The notes: generated by a model not told the origin, from the letters alone. A stretch of 64,000 nucleotides of DNA from Planococcus sp. PAMC 21323 (GCF_000785555.1 NZ_CP009129.1:930001-994000), one strand, 5' to 3'. Shown: positions 29,003-38,065, counted from the first letter of the stretch. Program-made: numbers and translations.

Positions 29003-29126
29003 AGATGTGAAGCAAATCAACGGAGACTCCCGCGGGATAGCGAAGTGTCGAAATCCACTCGGGCGTATAGCCCGAGTTAGTTCGGCGCAAGCCCGCAGGA
29101 AAGCGTAGTTGGTTTGCGTAACATCT
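29003..29126. repeat. Palindromic intergenic repeat, copy 2 (inverted)
   Basis: About 124 nt in inverted orientation to copy 1. Arms AGATGT (29003-29008) / ACATCT (29121-29126) and GCAAATCAAC / GTTGGTTTGC pair, and a perfect 8-bp hairpin ACTCGGGC / GCCCGAGT sits at 29057-29077. The shared core reads GGAGACTCCCGCGGG...CGCAGGAAAGCG, the reverse complement of the core of copy 1. Confidence 0.7.
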
Positions 29127-29192
29127 GAGTAAAAAACAGCTCAACCTAAAATACAATCTATATAAGCAAGTAAAAACTAGGAGGAATTCAAC

Positions 29193-30974
29193 ATGGAACA
29201 AGAAAAAACATTGATCAAAGGCGGAAGCTTTTTAATCGAAGATGCAGATTTATCGCGTGTGTTCACGCCGGAAGATTTTACTGAAGAGCAAAAAATGATC
29301 GCCAAATCAACAGAAGACTATGTGAACACAGAAGTAATGCCGGTCATTGAAAACTTAGAAAACCATGAATTTGAACATTCAGTTCGTTTGTTAAAAACGG
29401 CTGGTGAGCTTGGTCTTTTAGGTGCTGATGTTCCTGAACAATACGGCGGCCTTGGTTTAGATAAAGTCGCTTCTGCATTAATTGCTGAAAAAATGTCCAA
29501 AGCGGGTGGTTTCTCAATTACACACGGAGCACACGTTGGTATCGGGTCACTTCCAATTGTTTTATTCGGTAACGAAGAACAAAAACAAAGTTATTTGCCG
29601 CGTTTAGCTACAGGAGAAATGATCGCAGCTTACGCATTAACAGAGCCAAGTTCAGGGTCTGACGCGTTAGGTGCTAAAACGGTAGCAAAACTAAATGAAG
29701 CAGGCACGCATTATGTATTAAATGGTGAAAAGCAGTGGATCACGAATGCTGGATTTGCAGATGTTTTCATTGTCTATGCAAAAATTGACGGAGACAAATT
29801 CTCTGCCTTTATTGTTGAACGTGAATTCCCAGGTGTTTCTGTTGGACCAGAAGAAAAGAAAATGGGGATCAAGTCATCTTCAACTCGTACATTGATTCTT
29901 GAAGATGCGGAAGTTCCTGTAGAAAATTTATTAGGCGAAGCAGGACGTGGCCATATTATTGCGTTTAACATTTTGAATATTGGTCGTTATAAATTAGGGG
30001 TAGGCACAATTGGTGCATCGAAACGTGCGATGGAATTAACGATTCCGTATACAAACCAGCGTCAGCAGTTTAAAACACCGATTTCATCGTTTAACTTAAC
30101 ACGCGAAAAGTTAGCGACGATGGCTTCTAAGTTATACGCAGTGGAAAGTTCAGTTTATCGTACAGTTGGATTATTCGAAGATCGTATGAGCGGGTTTACG
30201 GATGAGCAGCATGCAGATGGCAAATTAGTAGCTGATTCAATCGCTGAATTTGCGGTAGAATGTTCGCTGAACAAATTCTTCGGTACGGAAACATTGGATT
30301 ATATCGTAGATGAAGGTGTTCAATTACACGGCGGTTATGGCTTTATGCAAGAGTATGAAATCGAGCGTATTTACCGCGATTCTCGTATTAACCGTATTTT
30401 TGAAGGAACAAATGAAATCAATCGATTGCTTGTACCAGGTACATTATTGCGTAAAGCAATGAAAGGCGAATTGCCATTACTCGAACACGCTCAAAAGCTA
30501 CAAGAAGAGCTATTAATGATGATGCCTGAAGAAGTAGGAACAGAAGCGTTAGATCAAGAAAAATACTTGGTGAAAAACGCCAAGAAAATTGCATTGTTAG
30601 CTGCTGGTTTAGCTGCACAAACATATGGCACAAAACTAGAAGCAGAACAAGAAGTGCTTGTGAACATTGCTGACATCGTTAGCAACGTCTTTGCGATGGA
30701 ATCAGTCGTGTTGCGAACAGAAAAAGCAATTGCTGCTTCTGGTGAAGAAAAAGCGAAGCAAAAACTTTTATACACACAAATTTATTGCCAAGAAGCATTT
30801 GATCAAATCGAACGTGATGCAAAAGAGACATTGATTGCGGCTATCGAAGGAGATAACCAGCGCATGATGTTATCTGCTTTACGCAAATTAACACGTTCAA
30901 CACCTTATAACGTGATTGCGAAAAAACGTGAAGCAGCAGTTAAGTTAATCGACGTTGAAAAATACGTCGTTTAA
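29193..30974 (+). CDS. fadE: Acyl-CoA dehydrogenase
   Basis: This 593-residue FAD enzyme starts beta-oxidation by forming trans-2-enoyl-CoA. The TEPSSGSDA substrate/FAD motif (about 150-160), the YRTVGLFEDR helix and the catalytic Glu within FEGTNEINRLL are visible. The extended C-terminal domain gives the longer FadE/YusJ form. AGGAGG precedes the ATG. It follows fadN-fadA, but 371 bp of repeat-containing sequence intervene, so its co-transcription is uncertain. Confidence 0.95.
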   Translation: MEQEKTLIKGGSFLIEDADLSRVFTPEDFTEEQKMIAKSTEDYVNTEVMPVIENLENHEFEHSVRLLKTAGELGLLGADVPEQYGGLGLDKVASALIAEKMSKAGGFSITHGAHVGIGSLPIVLFGNEEQKQSYLPRLATGEMIAAYALTEPSSGSDALGAKTVAKLNEAGTHYVLNGEKQWITNAGFADVFIVYAKIDGDKFSAFIVEREFPGVSVGPEEKKMGIKSSSTRTLILEDAEVPVENLLGEAGRGHIIAFNILNIGRYKLGVGTIGASKRAMELTIPYTNQRQQFKTPISSFNLTREKLATMASKLYAVESSVYRTVGLFEDRMSGFTDEQHADGKLVADSIAEFAVECSLNKFFGTETLDYIVDEGVQLHGGYGFMQEYEIERIYRDSRINRIFEGTNEINRLLVPGTLLRKAMKGELPLLEHAQKLQEELLMMMPEEVGTEALDQEKYLVKNAKKIALLAAGLAAQTYGTKLEAEQEVLVNIADIVSNVFAMESVVLRTEKAIAASGEEKAKQKLLYTQIYCQEAFDQIERDAKETLIAAIEGDNQRMMLSALRKLTRSTPYNVIAKKREAAVKLIDVEKYVV

Positions 30975-30987
30975 GATAATGCAAGAT

Positions 30988-31026
30988 AAGGCAATCCCAT
31001 TAAAAAATGGGATTGCCTATTTTTAT
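30988..31026 (+). terminator. Terminator after fadE
   Basis: AGGCAATCCCATT / AATGGGATTGCCT stem with AAAA loop, followed by ATTTTTA. Confidence 0.9.
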
Positions 31027-31080
31027 ACATCGACCAGTTTACTTCTTTTTGGTAAGCTTAGAAAAAAGGGAGGTTCTAAC

Positions 31081-31434
31081 TTGATCACTTATTACGCATA
31101 TCCAAAATGCATGACTTGCCGCAAAGCAAAAAGCTGGCTTGAGAAAAATGAGATAGAATACAACGAAATACATATTTCAGAAAATCCGCCAACGAAAGAA
31201 CAACTTGCAGAAATTCATAAGGCTAGCGGTTTAGAACTAAAGAAATTCTTTAATACAAGTGGGTTGGTTTATCGCTCGCTCAGTTTAAAAGACAAATTAT
31301 CAACGATGAGCGAAGATGAGCAGCTAGAGCTACTTGCTTCTAATGGCATGTTAATCAAACGACCACTCGCATGGGACGGCGAAAATGCGCTACTTGGCTT
31401 TAAAGAAGCAGAATATCAAAATACGTGGCTATAA
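31081..31434 (+). CDS. yusI: ArsC/Spx-family thioredoxin-fold protein, YusI-like
   Basis: This 117-residue protein has the ArsC/Spx fold with a CMTC redox motif (C10, C13) and conserved FNTSGLVYRSL and LIKRPLAWD segments. It is more likely a glutaredoxin-like or Spx-family protein than a true arsenate reductase. The TTG at 31081 is chosen because AAAGGGAGG is upstream; the frame is open much further but runs through the fadE terminator. Its place between fadE and gcvH is conserved in Bacillus. Confidence 0.88.
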   Translation: MITYYAYPKCMTCRKAKSWLEKNEIEYNEIHISENPPTKEQLAEIHKASGLELKKFFNTSGLVYRSLSLKDKLSTMSEDEQLELLASNGMLIKRPLAWDGENALLGFKEAEYQNTWL

Positions 31435-31514
31435 GCTCGTAGTGGCAACTTGTATTTCGTTGCTGTTTATGTCAAACTAAATTTGAGTGAACTACATAAT
31501 TTGGAGGGGTCAAG

Positions 31515-31895
31515 ATGAGCACACCGGCAGAACTTCGTTATTCAAAAGAACATGAATGGGTTAAAATCGAAGATGGCAATGCACGTATCGGCATTACTCA
31601 TTTCGCACAAGCTGAATTGGGAGATATCGTTTTTGTTGAACTTCCGCAAGTTGGAGACGAACTGAAAAAAGATCAACCTTTCGGTAGCGTGGAATCCGTT
31701 AAAACGGTTTCGGAATTATATGCACCAATTAGTGGTAAAGTAATCGAGGTTAACTCTGAGCTTGAAGATAGCCCAGAATTTGTTAACGAATCGCCATACG
31801 AGCAGGCTTGGATGGTTGTAATCGAAGCCCCTTCTGAAGCAGAAGTTAATGACTTAATGACTGCTGACCAATACAAAGAAATGACTAACGAGTAA
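31515..31895 (+). CDS. gcvH: Glycine cleavage system H protein
   Basis: This 126-residue lipoyl carrier shuttles the aminomethyl group of glycine between GcvP and GcvT. The lipoylated lysine is K63 in [13 protein letters not shown]. In Bacillus GcvH is also the scaffold for octanoyl transfer in lipoate synthesis, so it pairs functionally with LipA encoded at 51 kb. GGAGGGG precedes the ATG and a terminator follows. Confidence 0.97.
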   Translation: MSTPAELRYSKEHEWVKIEDGNARIGITHFAQAELGDIVFVELPQVGDELKKDQPFGSVESVKTVSELYAPISGKVIEVNSELEDSPEFVNESPYEQAWMVVIEAPSEAEVNDLMTADQYKEMTNE

Positions 31896-31902
31896 GTCTC
31901 GT

Positions 31903-31930
31903 AAAGCGCCAGCATTTTGGCGCTTTTTTT
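31903..31930 (+). terminator. Terminator after gcvH
   Basis: AAAGCGCCA / TGGCGCTTT hairpin followed by TTTT. Confidence 0.88.
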
Positions 31931-32091
31931 ATTAGGGTTTTGGTTGCTGAGCTTGAAAATGGACTAGAGACGCTATCATTGGTATTTTAAAGTAGACAAG
32001 TTGATTAATGAGTTTTTTTAGTCGCTTAGCCGCAGGATCATCAATTTGAAATGACTACTTATCATATTCTAGGTTTGATGAGGTGAGAGTT

Positions 32092-32427
32092 ATGAAAGTG
32101 ATTGTAGTTGAGGGGAAAAGCGATAAGTTGAGAATAGCCCCGCTCATTGCAGAACCCGTGACGATTCTTTGCACAAATGGTACAGTTAGTGCAACAAGGC
32201 TTGAAGAACTATTACAACCCTACGAAGGTCAGGATATGATTATATTAGTGGATGCAGATTCTTCCGGTGATAAGCTGCGAAAGCTAGTAAAACGCGAATT
32301 TCCTGAAGCAAACCATTTTTATATTGATCGTCGCTATAAAGAAGTTGCCACAACACCGCTTAGGATTTTGAAGGATGTACTCATCACAGCAAATATCCAA
32401 GTTAATAAGCTATTAATAGAGGGATGA
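32092..32427 (+). CDS. yusF: TOPRIM-domain protein, YusF-like
   Basis: This 111-residue protein is a stand-alone small TOPRIM domain: the catalytic Glu is in VIVVEGKSDK and the DxD motif in ILVDADSSGDKLR, like the N-terminal part of RNase M5. It probably acts on nucleic acid phosphodiesters; the substrate is unknown. The ATG at 32092 follows GAGGTGAG. Its stop overlaps the start region of the following thioredoxin-like gene. Confidence 0.88.
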   Translation: MKVIVVEGKSDKLRIAPLIAEPVTILCTNGTVSATRLEELLQPYEGQDMIILVDADSSGDKLRKLVKREFPEANHFYIDRRYKEVATTPLRILKDVLITANIQVNKLLIEG

Positions 32428-32432
32428 AGAAG

Positions 32433-32759
32433 ATGAAAGAATGGACACACAAAGAATGGATCAAAGAAAAAAATACACAGAACGTAACGGCCTATTATTT
32501 ATATACGCCTATGTGCGGTACGTGCCAAGTAGCTTCTAAGATGTTATCAGTCATCTCAGAGTTATTGCCAGACTTACCGATGGGCAAAGCAAACTTGAAT
32601 TATGTTCAAGAAATTGCAGACCTTTATGAAGTGGAAAGTGTGCCATGTTTGCTAATTACAGAAGGTGGCAAGCTAAAAGAAAAAGTTTATGCTTTCCACT
32701 CGGTACCATTTTTATACAATAAGTTAAAAGCGGTTGACGAATACAGCCGGTCGTGTTAA
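32433..32759 (+). CDS. yusE: Thioredoxin-like protein, YusE-like
   Basis: This 108-residue thioredoxin-fold protein has a MCGTC redox motif (about residues 30-34) and cis-proline-like ESVPCLLI. Note that the residue after the cis-Pro is Cys. The ATG at 32433 is favoured because AGAGGG is 9 bp upstream; the in-frame ATG at 32424 overlaps the yusF stop as ATGA. The pair yusF-yusE is translationally coupled. Confidence 0.85.
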   Translation: MKEWTHKEWIKEKNTQNVTAYYLYTPMCGTCQVASKMLSVISELLPDLPMGKANLNYVQEIADLYEVESVPCLLITEGGKLKEKVYAFHSVPFLYNKLKAVDEYSRSC

Positions 32760-32828
32760 ATTAGTTTTCTGATAAGAAAGCAATCGAGCTTATTACAGGT
32801 TTTATTTGCTAAATAATTTCATATCGAA

Positions 32829-32933
32829 CTCTTATTAAGAGCGGTGGAGGGAAGTGCCCTATGAAGCCCGGCAACCGTCATGAAAATGAAATGGTGCCAA
32901 GTCACTCAGAGCAAAAGCTTTGAAAGATGAGAG
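32829..32933 (+). ncRNA. SAM-I riboswitch (S-box) aptamer
   Basis: The P1 strands CTCTTAT (32829-32835) and ATGAGAG (32927-32933) pair. The conserved core reads AGAGCGGTGGAGGGA, then GAAGCCCGGCAACC, then GGTGCCAA, TCACTCAGAGC and GAAAGATGAGAG. With S-adenosylmethionine bound it should favour the terminator and switch off metNIQ. Confidence 0.96.
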
Positions 32934-32958
32934 ATTGGTTTCCGTATACTATACGTTT

Positions 32959-32998
32959 GCCCTTCTGCTCATTTATGCGCAGAAGGGCTTTTTATTTT
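32959..32998 (+). terminator. SAM riboswitch terminator
   Basis: GCCCTTCTGC / GCAGAAGGGC perfect stem followed by TTTTTATTTT; expression platform of the S-box. Confidence 0.93.
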
Positions 32999-33020
32999 AA
33001 AATGCAGGGGAGTTAGAAGA

Positions 33021-34046
33021 ATGATTGAATTGAAAAAAGTAACAAAGAAGTTCGATACAGGCAAAGCCATTCTTACAGCCGTTGAAGAAGTCGATTTATC
33101 CATTTCGGATGGAGAAATTTTTGGCATTATCGGATATAGCGGAGCAGGAAAAAGTACGTTAATCCGACTACTAAATGGGTTGGAAAAACCAACTTCAGGA
33201 ACTGTTGAAATTAACGGTCAAATGATTACATCAATCAAAGGTGGAGAATTGCGTAAAGCCCGCCAAAAAGTCAGTATGATATTCCAACATTTCAATTTGC
33301 TTTGGTCTCGTACTGTAAAAGATAACATTGAATTTCCTCTAGAGATTGCTGGTGTGGCAAAATCACAACGAGGAAAACGCGTACAAGAACTCATCGAGCT
33401 AGTCGGATTAGCGGGTCGTGAAAATGCTTATCCGTCTGAATTGTCAGGTGGACAAAAACAACGCGTTGGTATTGCCCGAGCGTTAGCAAATGATCCAGAA
33501 GTATTGTTATGCGATGAAGCGACGTCAGCACTTGATCCAGAAACGACAGACGCTATTTTAGATTTACTCGTGGACATTAATAAACGTTTAGGGTTAACCA
33601 TCGTGTTGATCACTCACGAAATGCATGTCATTCGGAAAATTTGTCATCGCGTAGCTGTGATGGAAGGTGGTCGAGTGGTTGAATTAGGAGATGTCTTAAA
33701 CGTTTTTCAATCACCACAAGCAGAAATTACAAAGCGCTTTGTTGCACAAGTAGCCGATAGTGGAGATTCACAAGAAACCATTAAAAACTTGCGCGAATTA
33801 TACCCTACAGGTGAATTAGTGAAATTGGTCTTTCTTGGTGAACAAACTGAAAAGCCTGTGCTAACAAAATTGATTCGCAGTCATTCAGTAGAAGTAAATA
33901 TTGTTCAAGGAAATATTTCACATACACAGCGAGGAGCTTACGGAACATTGATACTGCAGTTGAAAGGTTCGTCAACAGAAATTGAAGAAGCAATAGCATT
34001 TCTTCGTGCAGAAGATATTCAAGCGGAGGTGATGCAAAATGATTGA
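33021..34046 (+). CDS. metN: Methionine ABC transporter ATP-binding protein
   Basis: This 341-residue ATPase energises methionine import. Walker A GYSGAGKST (about 37-45), the ABC signature LSGGQKQR, Walker B VLLCDEATSALD and the H-loop ITHEMH are present. The C-terminal NIL-type regulatory domain (about 265-341) that senses methionine is also present. It is the first gene of the SAM-riboswitch-controlled metNIQ operon and overlaps metI by 8 bp. Confidence 0.96.
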   Translation: MIELKKVTKKFDTGKAILTAVEEVDLSISDGEIFGIIGYSGAGKSTLIRLLNGLEKPTSGTVEINGQMITSIKGGELRKARQKVSMIFQHFNLLWSRTVKDNIEFPLEIAGVAKSQRGKRVQELIELVGLAGRENAYPSELSGGQKQRVGIARALANDPEVLLCDEATSALDPETTDAILDLLVDINKRLGLTIVLITHEMHVIRKICHRVAVMEGGRVVELGDVLNVFQSPQAEITKRFVAQVADSGDSQETIKNLRELYPTGELVKLVFLGEQTEKPVLTKLIRSHSVEVNIVQGNISHTQRGAYGTLILQLKGSSTEIEEAIAFLRAEDIQAEVMQND

Positions 34047-34707
34047 GTCTTTATTTCCAAACGTCGATTGGAACAGCATGTGGGAAGCAACTCTTGAAAC
34101 ACTTTATATGACGGCATTATCAACATTATTTACGTTTATCATTGGACTAGCACTCGGGATTGTTTTATTTTTAACTGCACCTAAACAATTATGGGCAAAC
34201 AAAGTAGTCAATTGGTTAACTGGTGCATTCGTCAACATCTTCCGTTCGATTCCATTTATCATTTTAATCATTCTGTTGATTCCATTAACATTATTCCTGA
34301 TGGGAACTATACGAGGGCCGAATGCAGCGTTACCAGCATTGATTATTGGTTCAGCCCCATTTTATGCGCGAATGGTATTGATCGCGTTAAAAGAAATTGA
34401 TAAAGGCGTTATTGAAGCAGCTCGTTCAATGGGCGCAACGACAGGTACCATCATTTGGAAAGTTTTATTACCCGAATCAAAACCGGCACTGATTTCTGGC
34501 ATTACAGTTACGGCTATCGCACTAGTTGGCTACACGGCCATGGCGGGAATTATCGGTGCAGGCGGTCTTGGAACTCTAGCCTTCCTAGACGGATTCCAAC
34601 GTAGCCGCGAAGACGTTACATTAATGGCAACGATCTTGATATTAGTGATTGTTTTTATCATTCAATACATTGGTGATTTAGTCACAATCAAAGCTGACAA
34701 ACGGTAA
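34039..34707 (+). CDS. metI: Methionine ABC transporter permease
   Basis: This 222-residue inner-membrane protein has five predicted transmembrane segments and the EAA loop (EAARSMGATTGTIIWKVLLPES) that contacts MetN. The N-terminus begins inside metN with AGGTGA upstream. Downstream metQ completes the transporter. Confidence 0.95.
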   Translation: MIESLFPNVDWNSMWEATLETLYMTALSTLFTFIIGLALGIVLFLTAPKQLWANKVVNWLTGAFVNIFRSIPFIILIILLIPLTLFLMGTIRGPNAALPALIIGSAPFYARMVLIALKEIDKGVIEAARSMGATTGTIIWKVLLPESKPALISGITVTAIALVGYTAMAGIIGAGGLGTLAFLDGFQRSREDVTLMATILILVIVFIIQYIGDLVTIKADKR

Positions 34708-34755
34708 AAACGGATTTTCCGTTCTATAAATAACACACTAAAAGGAGAGATCGAG

Positions 34756-35568
34756 ATGAAGAAATTTGTAGTAGGAACAGCGTTAACAGCATTGGTATTA
34801 GCCGGATGCGGAAATGGTGGAGCTAGCGAAGAAGAATCGAAGACATTGCGCGTAGGAGCTTCTAACGTGCCACACGCTGAAATTTTAGAACAAGCAAAAC
34901 CAATTCTTGAAGAACAAGGAATCGAGCTAGAAATTGAAACGTATCAAGATTATATCTTGCCGAATAAGGATTTAGAGTCTGGTGAAATTGACGCGAACTA
35001 TTTCCAAACGGTGCCCTACTTAGCGTCTCAAGTAGCTGATAATGGTTATGAGTTTGAAAATGCTGGAGGGATTCACATCGAGCCAATCGGTGTTTATTCA
35101 CAAGAATATGCTTCTCTTGATGAACTACCACAAGATGGAACCATCTTGATGAGCAACTCGGTATCAGATCATGGTCGTATTTTATCGATGCTTGAGGCAG
35201 AAGGCTTAATCACATTAGCAGAAGGTGTAGAGAAAACAGCTGCCGAAGTAAGTGATATTGTCGAAAATCCAAAAAATTTACAGTTTGAGGCAGACTACGA
35301 AGCAGCATTACTTGTTCAATTGTATGAATCTGGTGAAGGTGATGCTGTCCTAATCAACTCGAACTATGCAATTGATGCTGGCATCAGCCCATTAGAAGAT
35401 TCAATTGCAATTGAATCTTCGGATTCGCCATATGCAAACATTATTACTGTGCGTGCTGGTGATGAAGATAACGAAAATGTGAAAGCATTAGTGGAAGTGT
35501 TAACATCCCAGGAAATCCAAGATTTTATTTTGGAAGAATGGGGCGGTTCAGTAGTACCAGTAGATTAA
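34756..35568 (+). CDS. metQ: Methionine-binding lipoprotein MetQ
   Basis: This 270-residue substrate-binding protein has a signal peptide with lipobox L-A-G-C (Cys about residue 18), then an NlpA/MetQ-family domain (TLRVGASNVPHAEILE, QTVPYLASQ). It is tethered outside the membrane and delivers methionine to MetNI. AAAGGAGAG precedes the ATG and a terminator follows. Confidence 0.95.
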   Translation: MKKFVVGTALTALVLAGCGNGGASEEESKTLRVGASNVPHAEILEQAKPILEEQGIELEIETYQDYILPNKDLESGEIDANYFQTVPYLASQVADNGYEFENAGGIHIEPIGVYSQEYASLDELPQDGTILMSNSVSDHGRILSMLEAEGLITLAEGVEKTAAEVSDIVENPKNLQFEADYEAALLVQLYESGEGDAVLINSNYAIDAGISPLEDSIAIESSDSPYANIITVRAGDEDNENVKALVEVLTSQEIQDFILEEWGGSVVPVD

Positions 35569-35576
35569 TAACGAGT

Positions 35577-35603
35577 AAGGCATCCGAAAGGGTGCTTTTT
35601 TTA
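35577..35603 (+). terminator. Terminator after metQ
   Basis: GGCATCC / GGGTGCT hairpin (one G-U pair) with GAAA loop, followed by TTTTTTT. Confidence 0.82.
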
Positions 35604-35722
35604 TTTTGTCAAAACAATAAAAATATTTCGTGTTTTCTTATAAACCTTACAATTCAAAGATGTCTGTGCTATTTTTGAATAATAAAAAAAGAAACAAATG
35701 TTCATATGAGGGGGACAGGTGG

Positions 35723-36895
35723 ATGAAGGTCAATTTTGGTTTATTGCCACGTATAGTTGTGGCGATCGTTTTAGGAGTACTTGTTGGTTTAGTTGCACCA
35801 GAATGGCTAGTGCGTGTTTTTGCAACATTCACATCAATTTTTGGTAATTTCTTAAACTTTGTTGTGCCGCTAATTATTCTTGGGTTTATTGCTCCAGGAA
35901 TTGCGAAATTAGGAAAAGGTTCTGGTAAATTACTAGGACTCGCAACGGGTATTGCTTACGCATCGACTATTACAGCTGGTGTTTTAGCATTTTTTGTGGC
36001 AACAACTGTATTGCCTAATTTTATGAAGCAAGGTTCACTAAGCAATTTGGAAGATCCTGAACATGCATTAGCGTCTTCGTTTATTGCACTTGAAATGACA
36101 CCTGTTTTTGGTGTTATGGCTGCTTTGATTTTGGCATTTTTATTAGGTATTGGTATGGCATCAACAGGAAGCAAAACAATGGTATCGTTTTTCGATGAGT
36201 TCCAAGCAATTATCGAAAAAACGATTTCATACATCATTATTCCACTATTACCGTTCCATATTTTCGGAATATTTGCCAATATGGCCTATGGTGGAGCTGT
36301 GTTTGAAATCTTGTCGTTATTTGGGATTGTCTTCATAATGATCATAATTCTTCATTGGACAATGTTAACGCTACAATATTCTGCAGCAGGTGCTTTAAAA
36401 GGTAGAAATCCATTTTCGATTTTAAAAACAATGATGCCTGCTTATTTCACAGCATTAGGAACACAGTCTTCTGCAGCTACAATTCCAGTTACTTTGCGTC
36501 AAGCTCGTAAATCTGGAGCGAACGAACGTGTAACTGACTTTACAGTGCCATTGTTTGCAACAATTCATTTATCAGGGAGTACAATTACATTGGTTTCTTG
36601 TGCGATCGGTGTTGTTCTATTAACAGGTGGAGTGCCATCATTTGGCAGCTTCTTCCCATTTATTCTAATGCTTGGCGTTACGATGATTGCGGCACCAGGA
36701 GTTCCAGGAGGAGCTGTAATGGCAGCAATCGGCTTACTACAAAGTATGCTCGGATTTGACGAAACAATGGTAGCGTTAATGATCGCACTTTATTTAGCAC
36801 AAGATAGCTTTGGTACTGCTGCGAACGTTACAGGAGACGGTGCATTAGCGCATATTGTTGATCGGTTCACAAACGGCCGTAAAAGTTTAAATTAA
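35723..36895 (+). CDS. Dicarboxylate/amino acid:cation symporter
   Basis: This 390-residue transporter belongs to the DAACS (glutamate/serine/threonine/dicarboxylate) family, with about eight transmembrane helices plus two re-entrant loops. The serine-rich TQSSAATIPVTL motif of hairpin 1 and a LAQDSFGTAANVTGDG motif near the C-terminus are visible. The ATG at 35723 has a GGGGG-ACAGGTGG ribosome region. The substrate cannot be decided; SstT-like serine/threonine or a dicarboxylate are options. Confidence 0.85.
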   Translation: MKVNFGLLPRIVVAIVLGVLVGLVAPEWLVRVFATFTSIFGNFLNFVVPLIILGFIAPGIAKLGKGSGKLLGLATGIAYASTITAGVLAFFVATTVLPNFMKQGSLSNLEDPEHALASSFIALEMTPVFGVMAALILAFLLGIGMASTGSKTMVSFFDEFQAIIEKTISYIIIPLLPFHIFGIFANMAYGGAVFEILSLFGIVFIMIIILHWTMLTLQYSAAGALKGRNPFSILKTMMPAYFTALGTQSSAATIPVTLRQARKSGANERVTDFTVPLFATIHLSGSTITLVSCAIGVVLLTGGVPSFGSFFPFILMLGVTMIAAPGVPGGAVMAAIGLLQSMLGFDETMVALMIALYLAQDSFGTAANVTGDGALAHIVDRFTNGRKSLN

Positions 36896-36993
36896 TCAAT
36901 AAAGTCTGTCGATTCCGACTATTCCCAAATGCTATTCTATTGGTAATTATTGTGTTATTATAACGTTGATATTACATAATAGGGGGAACCATC

Positions 36994-37518
36994 ATGAAGA
37001 AATTATGGGCAATCGGATTAACTGCAACGTTCTTATTAACGGCCTGTGCTGAAGAAGAGTCAACTGAACCAAAAGAAACTACTAGCACTGAAAAATCTGA
37101 TGACACTTCAGAAGTTAAAAAAGAAATGATGAAATTCTACATGTCTATTCCAAACACAATCAATGCTGTAGATGCAGATTTAAATACGTTTGAAATAAAT
37201 CAAGCAGAAGAATCTTTACCAGAAGGTGAGGAACTGCAAGCAATGAAAGATGCAGCAATTGCGTCTAGTAATGAAGCAGTAAAAGCAGTCGACTCATTAG
37301 AAATTCCAGAAACTTTAAAAGATCAAGAAGAAAAAATCTCTTCAGCATTCACAGCAATGCGTGAATCATATGATTTGAAAGCTGAAGAGTTAACAAAAGA
37401 AACGCCTTCTTTTGAAGCAGCAAATGAAAAATTCAATGAAGCAGATACTCAATTAAATGAATTATTAGAAGAACAAGGTCTAGCTGCTTCTAGTATTTAT
37501 AACGAAGTATCACAATAA
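36994..37518 (+). CDS. Acidic helical lipoprotein of unknown function
   Basis: This 174-residue protein has a lipoprotein signal with LLTAC (Cys about residue 18), an acidic Thr/Ser-rich linker (about 20-45) and then a long helical, probably coiled-coil domain (EEKISSAFTAMRESYDLKAEEL and similar). GGGGG precedes the ATG. No known function is recognised; it should be anchored on the outer face of the membrane. A strong terminator follows. Confidence 0.8.
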   Translation: MKKLWAIGLTATFLLTACAEEESTEPKETTSTEKSDDTSEVKKEMMKFYMSIPNTINAVDADLNTFEINQAEESLPEGEELQAMKDAAIASSNEAVKAVDSLEIPETLKDQEEKISSAFTAMRESYDLKAEELTKETPSFEAANEKFNEADTQLNELLEEQGLAASSIYNEVSQ

Positions 37519-37524
37519 TAGTTA

Positions 37525-37558
37525 ATCCTTTGACGGACAAGCGTCAAAGGATTTTTTT
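37525..37558 (+). terminator. Terminator after the lipoprotein gene
   Basis: ATCCTTTGACG / CGTCAAAGGAT perfect stem followed by TTTTTT. Confidence 0.92.
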
Positions 37559-37613
37559 ATTGAGTAGATATAAGACAATAGTTCTATTTTCTGATTAATT
37601 AGACTATTTAGGT

Positions 37614-37638
37614 GTTTATTTAATATTGAATGGGGTAT
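37614..37638 (+). promoter_or_regulatory. Sigma-B-type promoter before a 51-aa gene
   Basis: GTTTAT (37614-37619), 13 bp, then GGGTAT (37633-37638) matches the sigma-B consensus GTTTAA-N12-15-GGGTAT with one -35 mismatch. A SigA-like TATACT overlaps it at 37636-37641. Confidence 0.6.
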
Positions 37639-37721
37639 ACTTACCAATGTAAATCTTTAAAACCCAAGATTGAAAGGAATGGTTCATTATTGAATCGAAC
37701 GGAATAGACAAGACGGAGAAA

Positions 37722-37877
37722 ATGGAACAGGCATTTAGAAATGCACATGGTTTCGGAATTGATGAGTATCAAAATGACACAGATAAAATTCTTGAAGTAG
37801 AACAGCGCCGTGAACAAGATTATCAGCTAGGTCAAAAAGTAGCCAGCCAGATCGAACGGCAAGTTCATAGAGATTAA
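37722..37877 (+). CDS. Small charged hypothetical protein (51 aa), putative general-stress gene
   Basis: The ATG at 37722 has GGAG 3 bp upstream, which is close. The frame stays open upstream and an ATT at 37686 or 37689 with AAAGGA upstream would be a rare alternative start giving about 11 more residues. The product is highly charged and helical (DKILEVEQRREQDYQLGQK). The family is not recognised. A sigma-B-type promoter lies upstream and a strong terminator downstream, so it is probably a real monocistronic stress gene. Confidence 0.6.
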   Translation: MEQAFRNAHGFGIDEYQNDTDKILEVEQRREQDYQLGQKVASQIERQVHRD

Positions 37878-37896
37878 ATTTAGCATATAACAGTGT

Positions 37897-37928
37897 AAAG
37901 CCAGCATCATTAGATGCTGGCTTTTTTA
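37897..37928 (+). terminator. Terminator after the 51-aa gene
   Basis: AAGCCAGCATC / GATGCTGGCTT hairpin with ATTA loop, followed by TTTT. Confidence 0.9.
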
Positions 37929-38065
37929 TTGATAGAAATTCTCAATTACCATTCTTTTATTGAAAAAATATTAGCATGACAGTTATCATGCCTATCTTTT
38001 GTAAATAAGTGAGAAATCCAGTATTCTAAATTGATTTTCCTTTGTTTTATAAGTAGTTTAATGAT

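Noticed and set aside
28835..29126. An insertion sequence between fadA and fadE
   Set aside because: No transposase frame and no target duplication are visible; the elements are small palindromic repeats.
31081..31434. Arsenic resistance locus
   Set aside because: The ArsC-fold protein has no arsR or arsB neighbour and sits in the conserved yusI position next to gcvH.
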